From Oscheius onirici (taxonomy: Eukaryota > Nematoda > Chromadorea > Rhabditida > Rhabditidae), in the NCBI GenBank assembly GCA_932521025.1, contig OW051471.1, forward strand, positions 4,092,001-4,156,000: DNA of 64,000 nt, read 5' to 3'. This document shows, in pieces, positions 18,506-30,469 of this stretch; position 1 is the stretch's first letter; every line of letters begins with the position of its first letter. The position numbers were made by a program, and so were the translations under genes. The notes below the pieces were generated by a model. The model was not told the origin of the DNA, searched no databases, and saw only the letters and a list, made by a program, of their open reading frames with translations.

Positions 18506-19510
18506 CCGATTAGATTTAGTTATGCCATCAGAAAAATTGGAAGAAAATCGAAAACTGACGACAAAAATGGAAGAAAATGCGGTTTTTTGACGAAATTCGG
18601 TGAAAATAGCAGTTTTCTTCGAGTTTCATTGTCAGTTTTCGATTTTCTTCCAATTTTTCTGATGGCAAAACTAAATCTAATCGGGGGACGTATTTGGAAA
18701 CAAAAAAAATCAGAAAAAAATGCGAAATGATTTTTTTTAGCCCGCCGCAAAGTCCAACCTGGCCACAGCGCAGCCGAGCCCAGACCGCAGCGCAGGTTTT
18801 CAACAAGCCTGGGGTGTAAGTTGCACCGAAAAAGCTTGGATTTTCGAAAATCGGCTTGGATCAAGAGCAAATGACTAAAATGCCTATTTCGATTAATTTT
18901 TCGAGTACTTTGATCACTCCAGGGGGGTCTAGGCCGTTTCCCATTTGGACGATTTCAAACCGTGACGATTTACGCCAAAACACGGCGTTTCAACAACGTG
19001 TACACCTGTTTGAATGAGACGTAATGCCGCCCAGTTTCATTATTACAGTATACTACAGTAATCGCCTACTGTATTCCTCTGGCGAGCGATTCAAATGTGA
19101 TTTTTTTTTTTCGATAAATCGAATTTTTCTAGGTTGTTCTAACCTAACAAATGATCCTTATTTTTACTCTTTTCTCCTCAATTTCGCGTGATTGAACATA
19201 GTGAAGAAGTTGCCAAAGAGGAAAACCAACTTTGCCTCAAATAAGCACTAAAAACATTCTGCTGCATTTATACTACGTGAGACGTTAAATGCTAGGAAAA
19301 TGATATTCCAGTGATGAAGAACCTGAATCTGATGAGAGGACTGTAAAAATCTTGGTGAAAATGCCTAGATTCCGAAAGATCTCGTTCCTTGTAGGGTTAG
19401 ACGATACTAATATGATTTTTTTGTCATTTATGCAGCTATACTGAGCTGGTTTAGAAAAAGGACATATAAACGTCGAAAAATGGATGCTTTCGAGCGATAT
19501 TATGACGAAA
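18506..19510. repeat. Duplicated F1 segment interrupted by about 500 bp
   Basis: 18506-18883 repeats 6040-6413 almost base for base (right half of the foldback plus its flank ACTAAAATGCCTATT). The next bases of the first copy (6415-6540: TTCCTTGTAGGGTTAGACGA) resume only at 19385-19505. The intervening 18884-19384 contains a palindromic CGTTT-type block (18925-19010) and sequence related to 54160-54300. One copy has gained, or the other lost, this insert. Confidence 0.8.
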
Positions 19511-19974
19511 AACACTGCGCCATTATGACGAACAACGGAAAGTCGAATAACTTTTTGCGCGAAAGAGTAAAATACATTTTTCAAAAAAAGAAAAATGCGT
19601 CTCGATGAGCTTAGTTTTTTCGTAGTTGACCATTTTTTTGTATCTCCTAACCTCAAAAAGTTATCGCGAAAATACGTTTTTGGTCCGATTTTCAAATCTA
19701 CCGTAACCCTTGATCCCTAAATCCAAACTATCCCAAAAGCTCTCACAGGTTTTTCTTCGGGGTCGACTACCCCCAGGAACAATCCCGAACCGATTCGATC
19801 AATTTGAAGGGTGGCTGTAGTACTACGGGACACGACTTCTGACGCGCCCTAATATTTTTGAATTCCAAATGATGATAGCAAGTGCGTGCATGTGTGATTT
19901 TTTCTTCTTTTTCATATTTTGCACTTTTAGGACTATTGCGAGCCGCAGGTGAGGTGTAAGTTAAGGGGTCGACC

Positions 19975-20240
19975 AATGGGTCAATCACGACTAGGGCTCC
20001 GTGACAGATCGAAATCATGAATGTATACTCTAGCCCTGGAAAGGCGTTGCCAACCTTGTTAGTATCTATAAAATTAAATTGCTATGGCGTCTGTGGCTGA
20101 CTCTGTGGCTTTGTTTGTCTGTTTGTCCAAGGCCAAGAAATTTTGGTGTATTGTTAAGAGTCGCAATTTTCTCCGTTTGATGGAGGTGTCTGCTTGGTTT
20201 TTTGTCAATAGTGTAGTCTAGCTACATATTTACATTTCAG
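19975..20240. repeat. R1 terminal modules plus a SINE head
   Basis: CTAGGGCTCCGTGACAG (19990) and CTAGCCCTGGAAAGGCGTTG (20031) are R1 modules. 20085-20170 is the SINE head in plus orientation, with GGTGTATTGTTAAGAGTCGC at 20138-20157, truncated before the B box. It lies just upstream of the SKA1 gene. Confidence 0.65.
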
Positions 20241-20258
20241 AAACAACACCAGGCGTTT

Positions 20259-21400
20259 ATGACGACATTCATCGCCCTGGTCAAATATACGAAACAGCAT
20301 CTACTAAACAAAGTTGTAAGTTCTGAATTGAATTTCTTACACTTTTTCACAATCATAGCATTTTCTAATTATTCATCCTACTCCCCCCTCCCCCCTTTCT
20401 TATCCTCTCAGCATCAGACATTTTACGCGCGAAACAGTATTTGAATGCCGTTGGACCATTGCTCTCCCCTGTCAAGTGACTCCAATTCACTTTTCTCCTT
20501 CTCCCTTTTTTGTCTTCTCTTTATTGGGTATTATATAATTTCAGACAAAAATGTTCATCGAACAGCTTAGAACCACTTGCCATAATCAGGAAAATCTCTA
20601 TGCGGCCTACGGCTTGAACAATGCGACGATTGCCAGCCGTTAGTTTTATTACCTGGTAAAATTTAAAAAAACCTCAGTTCAGTTATCGATAGTCGCTGTG
20701 CGCAGCTGGATGAACTTCAAAACCTTGTTCGAGCCTGTGAAGAGATGGAAGAACGAATTCGACGTTCTGAATCCGACGAGGAAATGAACAAAGCGGCCAC
20801 CGCTCTTCAGCCTTTACTCGAAGTAAGGCATTTTCCTTTTACAAGAATTTCAAAATAATCGCAGAAATTCGAGATTCGTGACGATATTAGCACCAAAGAA
20901 AGTGTCTCATTTGCTCCAGAAGTAGCAGATAAAAAGGAGGAGGTTGCCGTCGATCCATTCGTAGAAGATAAAGAAAACGGAGCGTCTTGTAATTTCCTGT
21001 TCCTCATCGACCAAGATCAATACGCCGCGGTACCGACATATCTCAAAGGACGGATGACCGTAAGCGATTTGAATGCGGTTGGTTCTTTCCTCTTATTTGA
21101 TGAAAACGTATTTTTAAGACTATTACGGTATTGGATACACAAATGGGCGAGAAGGCAACGTTGATGAAAAAACCGCTCAAGACGCTAAAGCAAGCCGATA
21201 AGAATCGAGTCATGGAATGGAAGAAACAAAACACGGAGAAATGTCAGGGAAATATCTGGCTCACGGAGGCGGAACTGAAAGCTTCCCTGAATGATCGACT
21301 GAAGAGCCAGCTAAAACATTCTCTTCCCGTAATGCGACACTTTCGAATCACAAAAGAAATTCGAGAAAAGAATTGCTTATTTATTTGTCCATTTTTCTGA
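20259..21400 (+). CDS. ska-1: Spindle and kinetochore-associated protein 1 (SKA1)
   Basis: Exons 20259-20315, 20545-20638, 20683-20822, 20865-21059 and 21119-21400 join in frame to about 255 aa, the length of human SKA1. The N-terminus is helical coiled coil (CAQLDELQNLVRACEEMEER). The C-terminal microtubule-binding winged-helix domain begins YAAVPTYLKGRMT (human: FDGVPSYMKSRLT) and continues QADKNRVMEWKKQNTEKCQG, NIWLTEAELKASL and LPVMRHFRITKEIR. The SKA complex tracks depolymerising microtubules and couples kinetochores to them. A TTTCAG at 20230-20240 just upstream of the ATG suggests trans-splicing or a UTR intron. Introns are short except the first (229 nt). Confidence 0.85.
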
Positions 21401-21537
21401 CTGTATTTTACTAGTCCCCAACTTTTACGAATAAATGTATTTCAGACTACTTTCCATTCTTTATTTAAGGGCTGGTTTCGTTAGAAGCATAAAAGGGTCC
21501 GCTTTGAGAAAGTTCGTAGAGGATAGCTGGCCTGCCA

Positions 21538-21622
21538 AGCATGTGCGCTGGACCGGTCCGCCCGCCGCCATTCAAAAATTGGACCAGCCTCAGCCGGTCC
21601 GAGCGCACATGTTTGCCTGTTG
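21538..21622. repeat. CCGG-type hairpin repeat (GGACCGG class)
   Basis: Starts AAGCATGTGCGCTGGACCGG and ends with the complementary CCGGTCCGAGCGCACATGTTT around a CGCCCGCCGCCATTC core. Other members are at 36118-36236, 44285-44350 and, as the ends of a larger foldback, at 50638-51008. It lies 140 bp past the SKA1 stop. Confidence 0.75.
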
Positions 21623-21708
21623 CCGTACTTGTCCTGCTGATGGTAGAAAAACTAGGAAATTTATCGGAAAGTATATTAAACTTAAACTAAAATAATACCA
21701 TCACAAAA

Positions 21709-23199
21709 CTAGAGATCCGTATTTGCTGAGGTTGTCTTGGAGGGCTTTTTCCGAAGCTGTTTGTAGTTTTCCGAGCGCCAGAGATTGCGAAAAGCACTCG
21801 CTTTGAAGTCATTTAAAGACATTTTTGCAGCGGCTGAAAGCAAACTGCCCACCATAGATTCTTGCTGAGACGGTTCCTAGAAAATTTGAACTACAAAAAG
21901 GATAGAAAAAATGCCCACCAGAACAATTTCCGTCTCGTTTACGGTCTGACATTCCGCACTGATCATTGTCACCGATTCCCTCTCGAATCTGAGAGCATTG
22001 AAAGGGGGTACGTAGCCTAAAAGAAAAATTTAGACTTCAAAAAAAAACGAAGAAAATACCATTTTCCATCATTTGCGTCGAAATATGAACATAGGTATCA
22101 TCGACGCCGGGATTCGAGGGATGCTTGAAGATCTTCTCCAGCGCGGCATTGTTTCCACTGTGAGATTTGTGCATCCAGGCCAGCCGATTTGCCGCGCCTT
22201 GTTGGCTCTTTCTCTCCATCTGAAATCTAGAAAATTTATCTTTCAAAACCAAAAATACCGGTTTCATAGGCACAAAAGAACCCTTGTTCAAGCCCTGAGT
22301 ATTTCCCATTTCGGTCATTGTCCTGTTCAGCTCGTTATCGTGACGAAAGGACATCGAGAGAAGTTCGCGTTGCAGCGTCTCTTTTTGCGTTTGAAGATCC
22401 TTCAGCTGTTTCTTATAGCTCGATTCCAGATTTTTCTTCTCCTGCAGATGAACTATCTCCTTGGAAACCTTTTCTCGTCTCGCGTCCTCCAGCTGTCTCG
22501 CCAGATTCTCGTTCCTCTTCTTCATCATCAGCACAACACCGCTCTCTTTGTGACCACCCTATTTTTTTGTTAAAAATGTTAAAAATAAAAAAAGCGAACA
22601 AACCGTGAGAATAGTAGACGTAGTGGACTGGGTGTAAACAGTGGGAGTAGGAGATGGATGGCGAGGCGGTCGAAAGAGATCTGCTTGATGTCCTCCGAAC
22701 ATCGTTTCCGTCGAATTTGAGGCCGACGCTGGAGCTGCATGACTACTCAACTGGCTCAGGTGCATTTGGCTCTGTGATAGCATCAGACGCTCTTAAAAGT
22801 TTTTAAGAGAGTTAAGAGGCGTTCTCTTTTCGTATGTCTTGGCAAGTGCATAGCTCAAAAATATGTTTTCGATGAATTGTGTTCTGTGAAATACACGTGT
22901 TTGGTCTCGCCTACAGCTGCAACTTTGAGAAACACACTCTTACTAGTTTCCGAGGTTGGCGGGTGTAAGTGTTAGGAGCAATTTTTATGTCATGAGACGG
23001 TTAAATAACCTCATTTTTTTTTAGAAAAAAGAGAAGGCGACTAACCAGCAACAAGAGAAGGTCCAGGTTCGAGCGGTGGATCATCATCAAATGAATCGTT
23101 CGAATCGCTGCCGTTCTTGGGGTGCACAATACCCGGATCGTCGTCAAAAGAATCTTCCAGCTGTTCTATTCGTCGTTTCTTGGCGGCCGGCATTCCCAT
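21709..23199 (-). CDS. Acidic coiled-coil protein, possibly ATRIP-like
   Basis: Six exons give roughly 350 aa. The first (from 23199) is MGMPAAKKRRIEQLEDSFDD and a second SNDSFDDDPPLEPG acidic block. The next (22790-22612) is Ser-rich. Then comes a coiled coil (ENLARQLEDARREKVSKEIV and LKDLQTQKETLQRELL, 22550-22260), HKSHSGNNAALEKIFKHPSN (22219-22060), NALRFERESVTMISAECQTV and a C-terminus AAAKMSLNDFKASAFRNLWR ending at 21709. A basic patch, paired FDDDP motifs and a single coiled coil recall the N-terminus of ATRIP, the ATR partner at RPA-coated DNA, but the long C-terminal part of ATRIP is absent. A nuclear role is likely; the identity is not settled. Confidence 0.6.
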
Positions 23200-23411
23200 A
23201 CTTCAGATATATAATACGAGCTTAAAATGACGAGCAAGATATGAGATTACGAGGTAAACAAAAAGAGCGATGAAAAGCGAACAAAAACAACGATTTTATA
23301 AACTCTGTACATTGAAAATCACAGTGAAGAGACTAGAGGGGCATGTCTAATCAAAATACCTATAAGACCCGTAGGAAGAAGAACGGAATAAATACAATTT
23401 CGAAAAAGAGA

Positions 23412-25371
23412 CTAGGGAACTTCGCCTAATTTATTGTGGTTAATTTCGCCCCGGAAATATGCTATCGTTTTTCGAAGTCCGTCTACCATGTTCACCTAAA
23501 TTGACTCTTGAAAATGAGACGAATTGAAAGATACCTTTGGTTTCCATCCAATTTCTTTAGCTGCACGTCGGATATCCGGTCTACGCTGTTGGGGATCGTC
23601 TATTTGCGACTCTTGATTCACTATCTTCGAGTTACTTCCTGAAACATCATTGTTTGCGAATTCAGAAAGGTCCTAGGCTAGAGAATGGGCGTAAAGACAG
23701 ACAACGACCGTTAAACTGTTTTTTTTCCGCTCAGAGGCTCATTTACATTCTAATATTTCTAAGGGGTAATAGTTCGGCAGGCAGGATTCGATAAACACAG
23801 CTAAAAAGTAAAAAAAAATAGAAATGATAAAAAAATGGTTATTTGGACCGTACCCGCAAAAAATTTGAACGAAGGGGGCCGCCTGCTGAGCTATTACCAA
23901 GAAAGGTAGCAAAATTTGACCGAAATTCTTTGCACTACACAAGTAAATAGATTTTCATATCGTTAAACAAACAGCAAGAAAGTAGCGGCGCTTACCAACA
24001 AGATCTCTGATGATTGAGGCGAATTCCTTTATCGTATGCTCCTCCGGATTGCCCAAATTGACAGGCAGTGAATAGTTTCCATTCATCAAGGCAATCAGTC
24101 CGTCTACGAGATCGTCGACGTATTGGAAAGAGCGAGTTTGGTCTCCTTTGCCATAAACCTGAGAAAAATTTGTTTCAAAACTTTTAAAATAAGAAGCTAA
24201 CTGTCATAGGTATCGCTTGAAGGGCTTGAATGATGAAATTGGAGACAACTCGACCGTCGTTCATGTGCATGCGCGGCCCGAACGTGTTGAAAATTCGAGC
24301 TATACGGATTGGAATTCCTTCCATACGGTTATAGGCGACCATGAGCGATTCGGCCACCCGCTTTCCCTCGTCGTAGCAGCTTCTCGGTCCGATTGTGTTC
24401 ACGTGACCCCAGTAGCCTTCGGACTGCGGATGAACTTCCGGGTCTCCGTAAACCTCTGACGTCGAGGCGAGCAGAACAGTGGCCTTCGTTCTTCTGAAAT
24501 CTCGTATTCAACAAGGGGGGGGGGGGGGGGAATGAAACAAACTTGGCTAATCCCAGCATGTTGATGGTTCCGATCGTGTTCGTCTTGATGGTCTTTACCG
24601 GATTGTACATATAGTGCGGAGGAGAGGCCGGCGAAGCAAGATGGTATATTTGATCGACTGGAAAATTGTGTTCACGTGACCCCAGTAGCCAATTCTTTTA
24701 GTGAAAAAGATGGGGAAAACCAACCTTCTGCGAAATACGGATTGATGACATCGTGATGGACAAGTTCAAAGTTTGGATGGCCTATCCAATGCTCCACGTT
24801 CCTCTTTCGGCCCGTAAAGTAATTGTCCAATGCAATGACCTAAAATAAAGTATATTTTGAGGGGAAAAATACCTCATGTCCGTCTCTCATCAGCTTGTCG
24901 ACTAAATGTGAGCCTACAAATCCAGCTCCGCCAGTTACGAGAATCCTCTTCATCGAATTTTCATTGCGATAACGGACTTTAGGATAGGCTTTAACTCTGA
25001 ACAGGAAACCTTGTCCAAAAAGAGGTTAAATGCACAAACGTTGTACGTTCTCCTACTTGAACGGCGCCTCTGAGCACTTGCAATTCCTCTTCTAGTGTTT
25101 CAATTTTGGTCATCAGCTGCTTCACCTTTACATCGTAACTGAAAGTTCGATTTAATACAGAAAAAAAACAAAAACTGACCTCGATTGGTTATTAATTGGA
25201 ATTTCGGGGAAAATACTGCCGACTTTTGTATTATATGGCCCATTCCTGATAACTATGAATAACACTGAAAAAAAAACATAAGAACATTAAAAACGACTTA
25301 CAAGCTATGAAAATAGTCGTTAAAATAAGGACATTTCTTCCAATTCGAGGCATGGGCTCAGTATTCCGCAT
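23412..25371 (-). CDS. sqv-1: UDP-glucuronate decarboxylase (UDP-xylose synthase)
   Basis: Converts UDP-glucuronate to UDP-xylose, the donor for proteoglycan linker synthesis; in C. elegans the orthologue is SQV-1. From ATG 25371 the protein has a type II anchor ([10 protein letters not shown]), a short coiled stem ([20 protein letters not shown]), the Rossmann motif [35 protein letters not shown], the [16 protein letters not shown] motif, [14 protein letters not shown], the catalytic YDEGK in [49 protein letters not shown], and ends [20 protein letters not shown] and [13 protein letters not shown]. About ten short exons. One intron has a run of about 20 G (24519-24538); another carries a 26-nt duplicate of exon sequence. 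The intron at 23.65-24.0 kb is larger and unassigned. Confidence 0.92.
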
Positions 25372-25704
25372 TCATGGAAGAGATGGAGGCAAATAGACCT
25401 AAATATAAAATTTAGAACATAACAGGATGACGACGAAAAGAAAAAGCATGAGAACGGTGATCGGAATGTTTACATGGAAATCAACCCCCGGTTGCGTATA
25501 TTACGCAGAAAGGGAGATCCAGGGCTGTTTCACGCTGTTAGGAACAGGTTCTTTCTGTCCAACACATTGCTTTCGTTTTCCCCAATATTCTAGTGGAGAA
25601 TGTTTTCGTCGCCTTTTATGAATGTTTTAGCATTCATTACATCCTTACTGTAACAAATTAAACTGAGAAATTGGAGTGGTTTTAACACAAACCACTCTTC
25701 AAAT

Positions 25705-26455
25705 CTGGATTTGTGAAAAAGGGGATTCTTTAAAGAGAAAGGGATTTGTATTTGCCCCTGTTTTGCTGAATTCAACCGGACAAAAAGAGGACAATACTTT
25801 TGTGTGAACTACGCAACTGGACAAAAAGCGAACAATATCTCTTACAAAATTCAAATCCTCGTCTTTTCTCATAGGATCACTCCTTTATCGTCTGTTTCAG
25901 AAAAGGTGATTGTTACATAGAAGTAATTCATCAAGTTCGTCCCACTTTCAAAAATGATCTAGTGAACAATGTCTAGCATTCAAAGTACCTGCATGTTATT
26001 TTTAGAGGTATGACATTGTTTGGGGGGGGGGGGGTGGGGCAAAAATTATTATCTTTGACAGTTTTAGAAGGGGTTAGTGACAGAAGTACAGTTCCGAAAA
26101 CACTGAATCTGAAAATAAAGGAAAACTAGTTGATATCTGATACAACGAGTATAATTAAAAACTGAAGAAAGAGAACTGGATTCTCTTTCAATGAACAAAT
26201 TGTTCTCTAACGTGTTTACCTAACTCGACGTACTCTTTTTCCACTTTTATATAGTTTCTGGAACAGACGATAAAGGAGTGATCCTATGAGAAAAGACGAG
26301 GATTTGACTTTTGTAAGAAATATTGTTCGCTTTTTGTCCAGTTGCGTAGTTCACACAAAAGTATTGTCCTCTTTTTGTCCGGTTGAATTCAGTAAAACAG
26401 GGGCAAATACAAATCCCTTTCTCTTCAAAGAATCCACTTTTTCACAAATCCAGAT
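25705..26455. mobile_element. Inverted-repeat element with about 210-bp arms
   Basis: AAATCTGGATTTGTGAAAAA at the left is mirrored by TTTTTCACAAATCCAGATTT at the right. The arms match through AAGAGAAAGGGATTTGTATT, GGACAAAAAGAGGACAATAC, CAACTGGACAAAAAGCGAAC and CTCATAGGATCACTCC. The central loop of about 340 bp (25915-26245) has no ORF. It has no copy elsewhere in the window. Non-autonomous DNA transposon or foldback. Confidence 0.75.
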
Positions 26456-26984
26456 TTTTCCCTTTTTGTCAAAATTCATAGAATTTACGAATAGTGATTC
26501 TCCATACACTAGCAAAAAGTGTGAACCATCTTTTTCGGTACAGTCCGGCTCATTTTTAGTACAAACACCAGATCGGTCAGAACTTTAACGTACTGATGTC
26601 GAGGTACTCCAAGAATGGATCGAGTCTGCATTGGTTAGAGGTCATGCCTTACACGTCTCACAATCCCTTACAATCAAGCTTTTGGTATTTTGGTTCTTTG
26701 TTACGATATTTCCCACCACCTTTCGAGATTTATTTCATCAGAATCGGGGAAGCCTATACCTAGAACTTCAGCAAACCTAAGCATACCATGCGCCATTTTA
26801 CGAGACCAGGATAAAAGCAGAAAACGTCCATACTCCCTCGTTTCTAAAAGTATCTGGCTTTGTCCTATGAACCAGAAGTAAACTCAGAACAACAACTTTG
26901 CGCCTTTGCCTAATGACGGGGAATGATCGAATACAATAAAAAAAAAGTTCCCAGAGCGTTTCTAAAGTCAATTTCTACTCAAAA

Positions 26985-27075
26985 CAATTAGGCAAAAATG
27001 TCTCCAGAAAGGCGGGATCGAACCCGGGTCGTGTGGATGGAGTGGCGACCCTTAACAATACACCAACTTTTCTCG
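26985..27075 (-). mobile_element. tRNA-Glu-derived SINE copy (diverged)
   Basis: Minus strand: TTGGTGTATTGTTAAGGGTC, a diverged anticodon arm, then GACCCGGGTTCGATCCCGCC (B box), followed by TTTTTGCCTAATTGTTTTGA. Same layout as 17480-17660. Confidence 0.7.
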
Positions 27076-27630
27076 AGACTCGGATTTTTGCCTAACTTTT
27101 CAGCCTTTTGTCTTGAAAATAAGGCTGTAGGGGTAACTTTTCACGCTGAATCCGATGGAATAGGTCCCGGAACCTGAAATTGCTTCTGGCGCGCGATTTT
27201 AGGCTAAAAGCGTTCTGCGCTAGTGGGACGCAAAGCCAAATCGTGCGAATCAAAAAAAGATAATTGGTAATGAGGAGAATATTTTGAGGCTGGGATTTTG
27301 AACAAAGATTTGACAACATGTTTTGGGTGATCGATGAACAGGATAACAAGGAGTTTTGGAACAAAAAGTTTATTTTAGAGAGAAAACAATTACAACCACT
27401 CTAGGTGGGGAAGTATCCCAAATCTGCGTAAAGAGAACAATATTCAAAATGGAGAAGGTTTGGCGCCCGAACCGTAGGGATGCGGTTGCGCGAGAATTTG
27501 AATAAGGGGAAAGGTCCCAACAAACTCCATGTGGTAGATTTAGGTGCATGTTAAGCGATTTTTGAATTCGATAGAACAGTATAAGAAGAGGTTTATTCGG
27601 GTTTAGATCAAAATAGAGTGCATTTTATAT

Positions 27631-30128
27631 CTAGAGTTTTCTTCTCACGTTGAGCTGTTCTTCGCGCTTCTTCTTGTTGTTTTCGATCTGCTTTGAGCCA
27701 CTAAAAAAGAATAACAGCGCAAAAATGAGCAAGCTCACTATTTTTGCTGGGACAATTGCCCAGTTTCACGTGCCATGAGCAGTTGAGCATCTGTCAGCTT
27801 CGAAGTATCATTGAATGCTGGCAACTTGCCACGATGTGGCTTGTATCCGCTTCGAGAAGGAGCTAAATTGCTTTTTGATAGTGTAGAAACGGCAAAATTA
27901 CTTTTGATGGGAGTTTGTCCTTTAGGAGTGGAGATATATTGGATGAACGTACTCTCTACCGGCCGAGTGAGAGCTCTTAGAACGACCTTTTGCTTCTTAG
28001 CTATTTCCTTGGCATCCTTTTTGATTCCACTGTCAGGTTTGACGACACCTTTGGAGACCGATGACGGCTTCTGAAGTTCAACTCATCAACGGGAAAGAAA
28101 GAGACTTGCCATCTTTGGAATATTTCCGAAATCCTCTGGAGCACTTTGACCGAACTTGAAATTTTGCACATTTACGTTCGAGTCGAATTTGAATCTGAAT
28201 CGTGCTCAACTACAGCAACAAAACAAACAAACCCGCTTGTACTGTTCGGCTCGACTTTCACCGGCAGACGACTGGCAGTAGCTTGATACTTTGGAGTAGC
28301 CAGACGCTGGAATATGTTTTTTGGCTTATGAAGTTTTACCATACAAAATAAACTCTAACATGTCGTACCTTCACAACGCTCGGAAGGTTTTGAGTATGCT
28401 CCAAGTGACGTTTTTCAAGATTATCGCGTGCCTCTTCCAGAGTCGGTTGAAATTCTAACAGCTTCTTATGTTGTGCAGCAAATCGATCAACAACACGTCC
28501 TTAAACGCTACTGATCATATTAGAGAGTGCCAATACCTGTACGAGGAGCAGAATTTGCGACACTTGGAGTATTGGTAGTTTCGGCGGGAGTATTGTTCGT
28601 AGAGTCGTTCGATTGGGTTTCCCGCATCTCCTTCTGATGTTTGTGCACTAGATCCGCAACACGTCCTGAAGTGCCAATGAGGCAATGAGGAAAATGCCCA
28701 TACCTGCACGAGGAACAGAAGTTGCACCATTTGGCGTCTTAGGAGCTTTTCTGGCTGGAGTATTGTTCGTAGAAATCGAACGTCGCTTGATAAAAACTGA
28801 TTCGCGAAGCCTTAAATGGAAGATTCACGCAAATGCAGTTAAAGTTCGAACTTCGATCTGGTAGGAGAGATAGAATGAGTCTTCTCCCTTTCGTCTCGAC
28901 TGCGACTTCTGAAATGTTCGGATGTACATAAGCTAGTAAACCATGGACGACTATGCAAAGACGAAGAGCTCATTCAACTGACCTAGTTCTCATGCTTAGA
29001 GAATTTTCCAACTTGCTATCCCGATCGGGAGTAATGAAGCTGTCATGCAGCCCGAGCTTCTTATAGACACTGCGACGAACAGCAGAGGGTCTTCTAGCGG
29101 AGATGCCAGGTTTCGGCTGTTCAACGTTATCTTCATCTTCGGACATGTACGAATCCTCGCCTACGCACACTTAAACTCACACAAAAAAAAGGTTTAAAAT
29201 ACCAGTCAATCCTTCCTTTTTGGCGCTGTACCGCTCGACACGCGAGCTTCTTCTCGTCGGGTTCTCTTCGAAGATGTCATGTGGTCTGGAAGGAGTGATG
29301 GGCCTATGTGCAACATTTTCATGCTGCTCTGACTCGTCCTGCTCTATCGACGGTTGCACAATAGCCTGAAAAATGTTTTATAGATCTATTTTAAATGGCT
29401 CCGGGGTTGGGCCCGGGCCGGGCTCGGGTCCAAATTTTCAGGCCCGGAACGGGCCCGAGGAAAAAAAAACTTGGGAAAACATGGGTATTTTCTGGATTTA
29501 GAGTTAAAATTGTGAAAAGACATAATTTGACTATTATGCAATCCTTACTTAGTATTAAAACATACTAAAAATCATTATAATATGAGTACCTTTATTTTTG
29601 ACCCCACCCCCTTCCCCAGCTCATTGTAAGTCTGGAACGTCGTGCCTAGACGGGCCGCCCGGCCCGGGCCCAAAAGTTCAGGCCCGGCCCGTTCTCAACT
29701 CTGATTGCTCCCAAATCTTGTCTGAAGCTCTGATTGAGGATAGGGAGGGGAGCTTTGTGCGCACAATTATATGTCTGACACAATTCGGAACAGAAAAAGC
29801 AAGTGCGCGAACTTTGATACTTACGACTTTGGTAGTTTCTTTGGAAAGCTGACCGTGCTTTGATCACAATTACAAGGGAGCTATGAAAGGGGTACTAGGA
29901 GTGGGGAACCGCGACAGAGAGGAGCAATGGGTGAAAACAAAGAATGTTTAACTTCAGCCCTAGAAGGGCGTTGCTATCTTCATGTAAGGAAAAGATACGT
30001 ACCATGGAAAGACGATCAACAAGCTCCTTCTTCTTTCCTATGGTGGATTGTCTGCGTTTTTTGAGCTCTTTTTTAAGCTCAACCACAGTGAAGCTATCCA
30101 AAGATCTTCCTTCAAAGACAGTTTCCAT
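27631..30128 (-). CDS. Nucleolar/spindle-associated protein (NuSAP) homologue
   Basis: The first exon (30128 to about 30003) is a SAP-like helix-extended-helix: SFTVVELKKELKKRRQSTIG and KKKELVDRLSM. Then come acidic/basic low-complexity exons (VERYSAKKEGLTG; YKKLGLHDSFITPDRDSKLE), exons containing VHKHQKEMRETQSND and TPNGATSVPRAG, and FQPTLEEARDNLEKRHLEHT. The conserved NuSAP microtubule-binding C-terminus reads LATPKYQATASRLPVKVEPN and GYKPHRGKLPAFNDTSK (vertebrate NuSAP: YEPHKGKLKPW), then a charged coiled end NNKKKREEQLNVRRKL with stop at 27631. NuSAP bundles and stabilises microtubules near chromosomes in mitosis. Its order, SAP then basic linker then KPHRGKL then charged helix, fits. The second intron (about 29.37-30.0 kb) is repeat-filled. 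Confidence 0.75.
29395..30000. repeat. Repeat-filled NuSAP intron (CCGG-rich hairpins, R1 module)
   Basis: 29400-29460 and 29648-29692 carry GGGCCCGGGCCGGGC / GGCCCGGCCCGGGCCC blocks in opposite orientation. 29700-29780 is an inverted R1 core (TGCTCCCAAATCTTG to GGGAGCTTTGTGCGCAC). 29950-29980 is an R1 end (AGCCCTAGAAGGGCGTTG). The whole intron is non-coding. Confidence 0.7.
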
Positions 30129-30469
30129 TCTGAAAAAAAAGAATCAAACCAGGTAACATTTCAAGGCAGTTAACTAGACGAATCATACACAAATTGCACT
30201 ACGTTGGATATTACGCCAAGAACTATTTACATATTGCGGCATTGTATTTGAAACGAACACTGCTAAAATTTGCAAAAAAAAATGTGAAAATGTCTGATCG
30301 TGAAAAAGCTGAGTTATTTTTTGAAAGCAGCTGTTTGGCGCTACATTGAATACGGTAATCGACGAACTATTGCGTACAAAATAGCCGAGTCTCTATCAAA
30401 GCTTCTGACTTGTTTAAAGGAACTCCAGAAAACACTTATTTGTTCATATTCGGTTTATTCTATGTGTAT

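Larger units (their letters stand above)
25372..27630. other. 2.2-kb gene-poor interval with a large inverted repeat
   Basis: No supported gene. It contains an inverted-repeat element (25705-26455), a G-tract at 26021-26037, an unassigned stretch 26590-26980, a SINE (26985-27075) and 27080-27600, which has no recognisable content. The small ORFs here are not splice-bounded and have no homology I can see. Confidence 0.5.
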
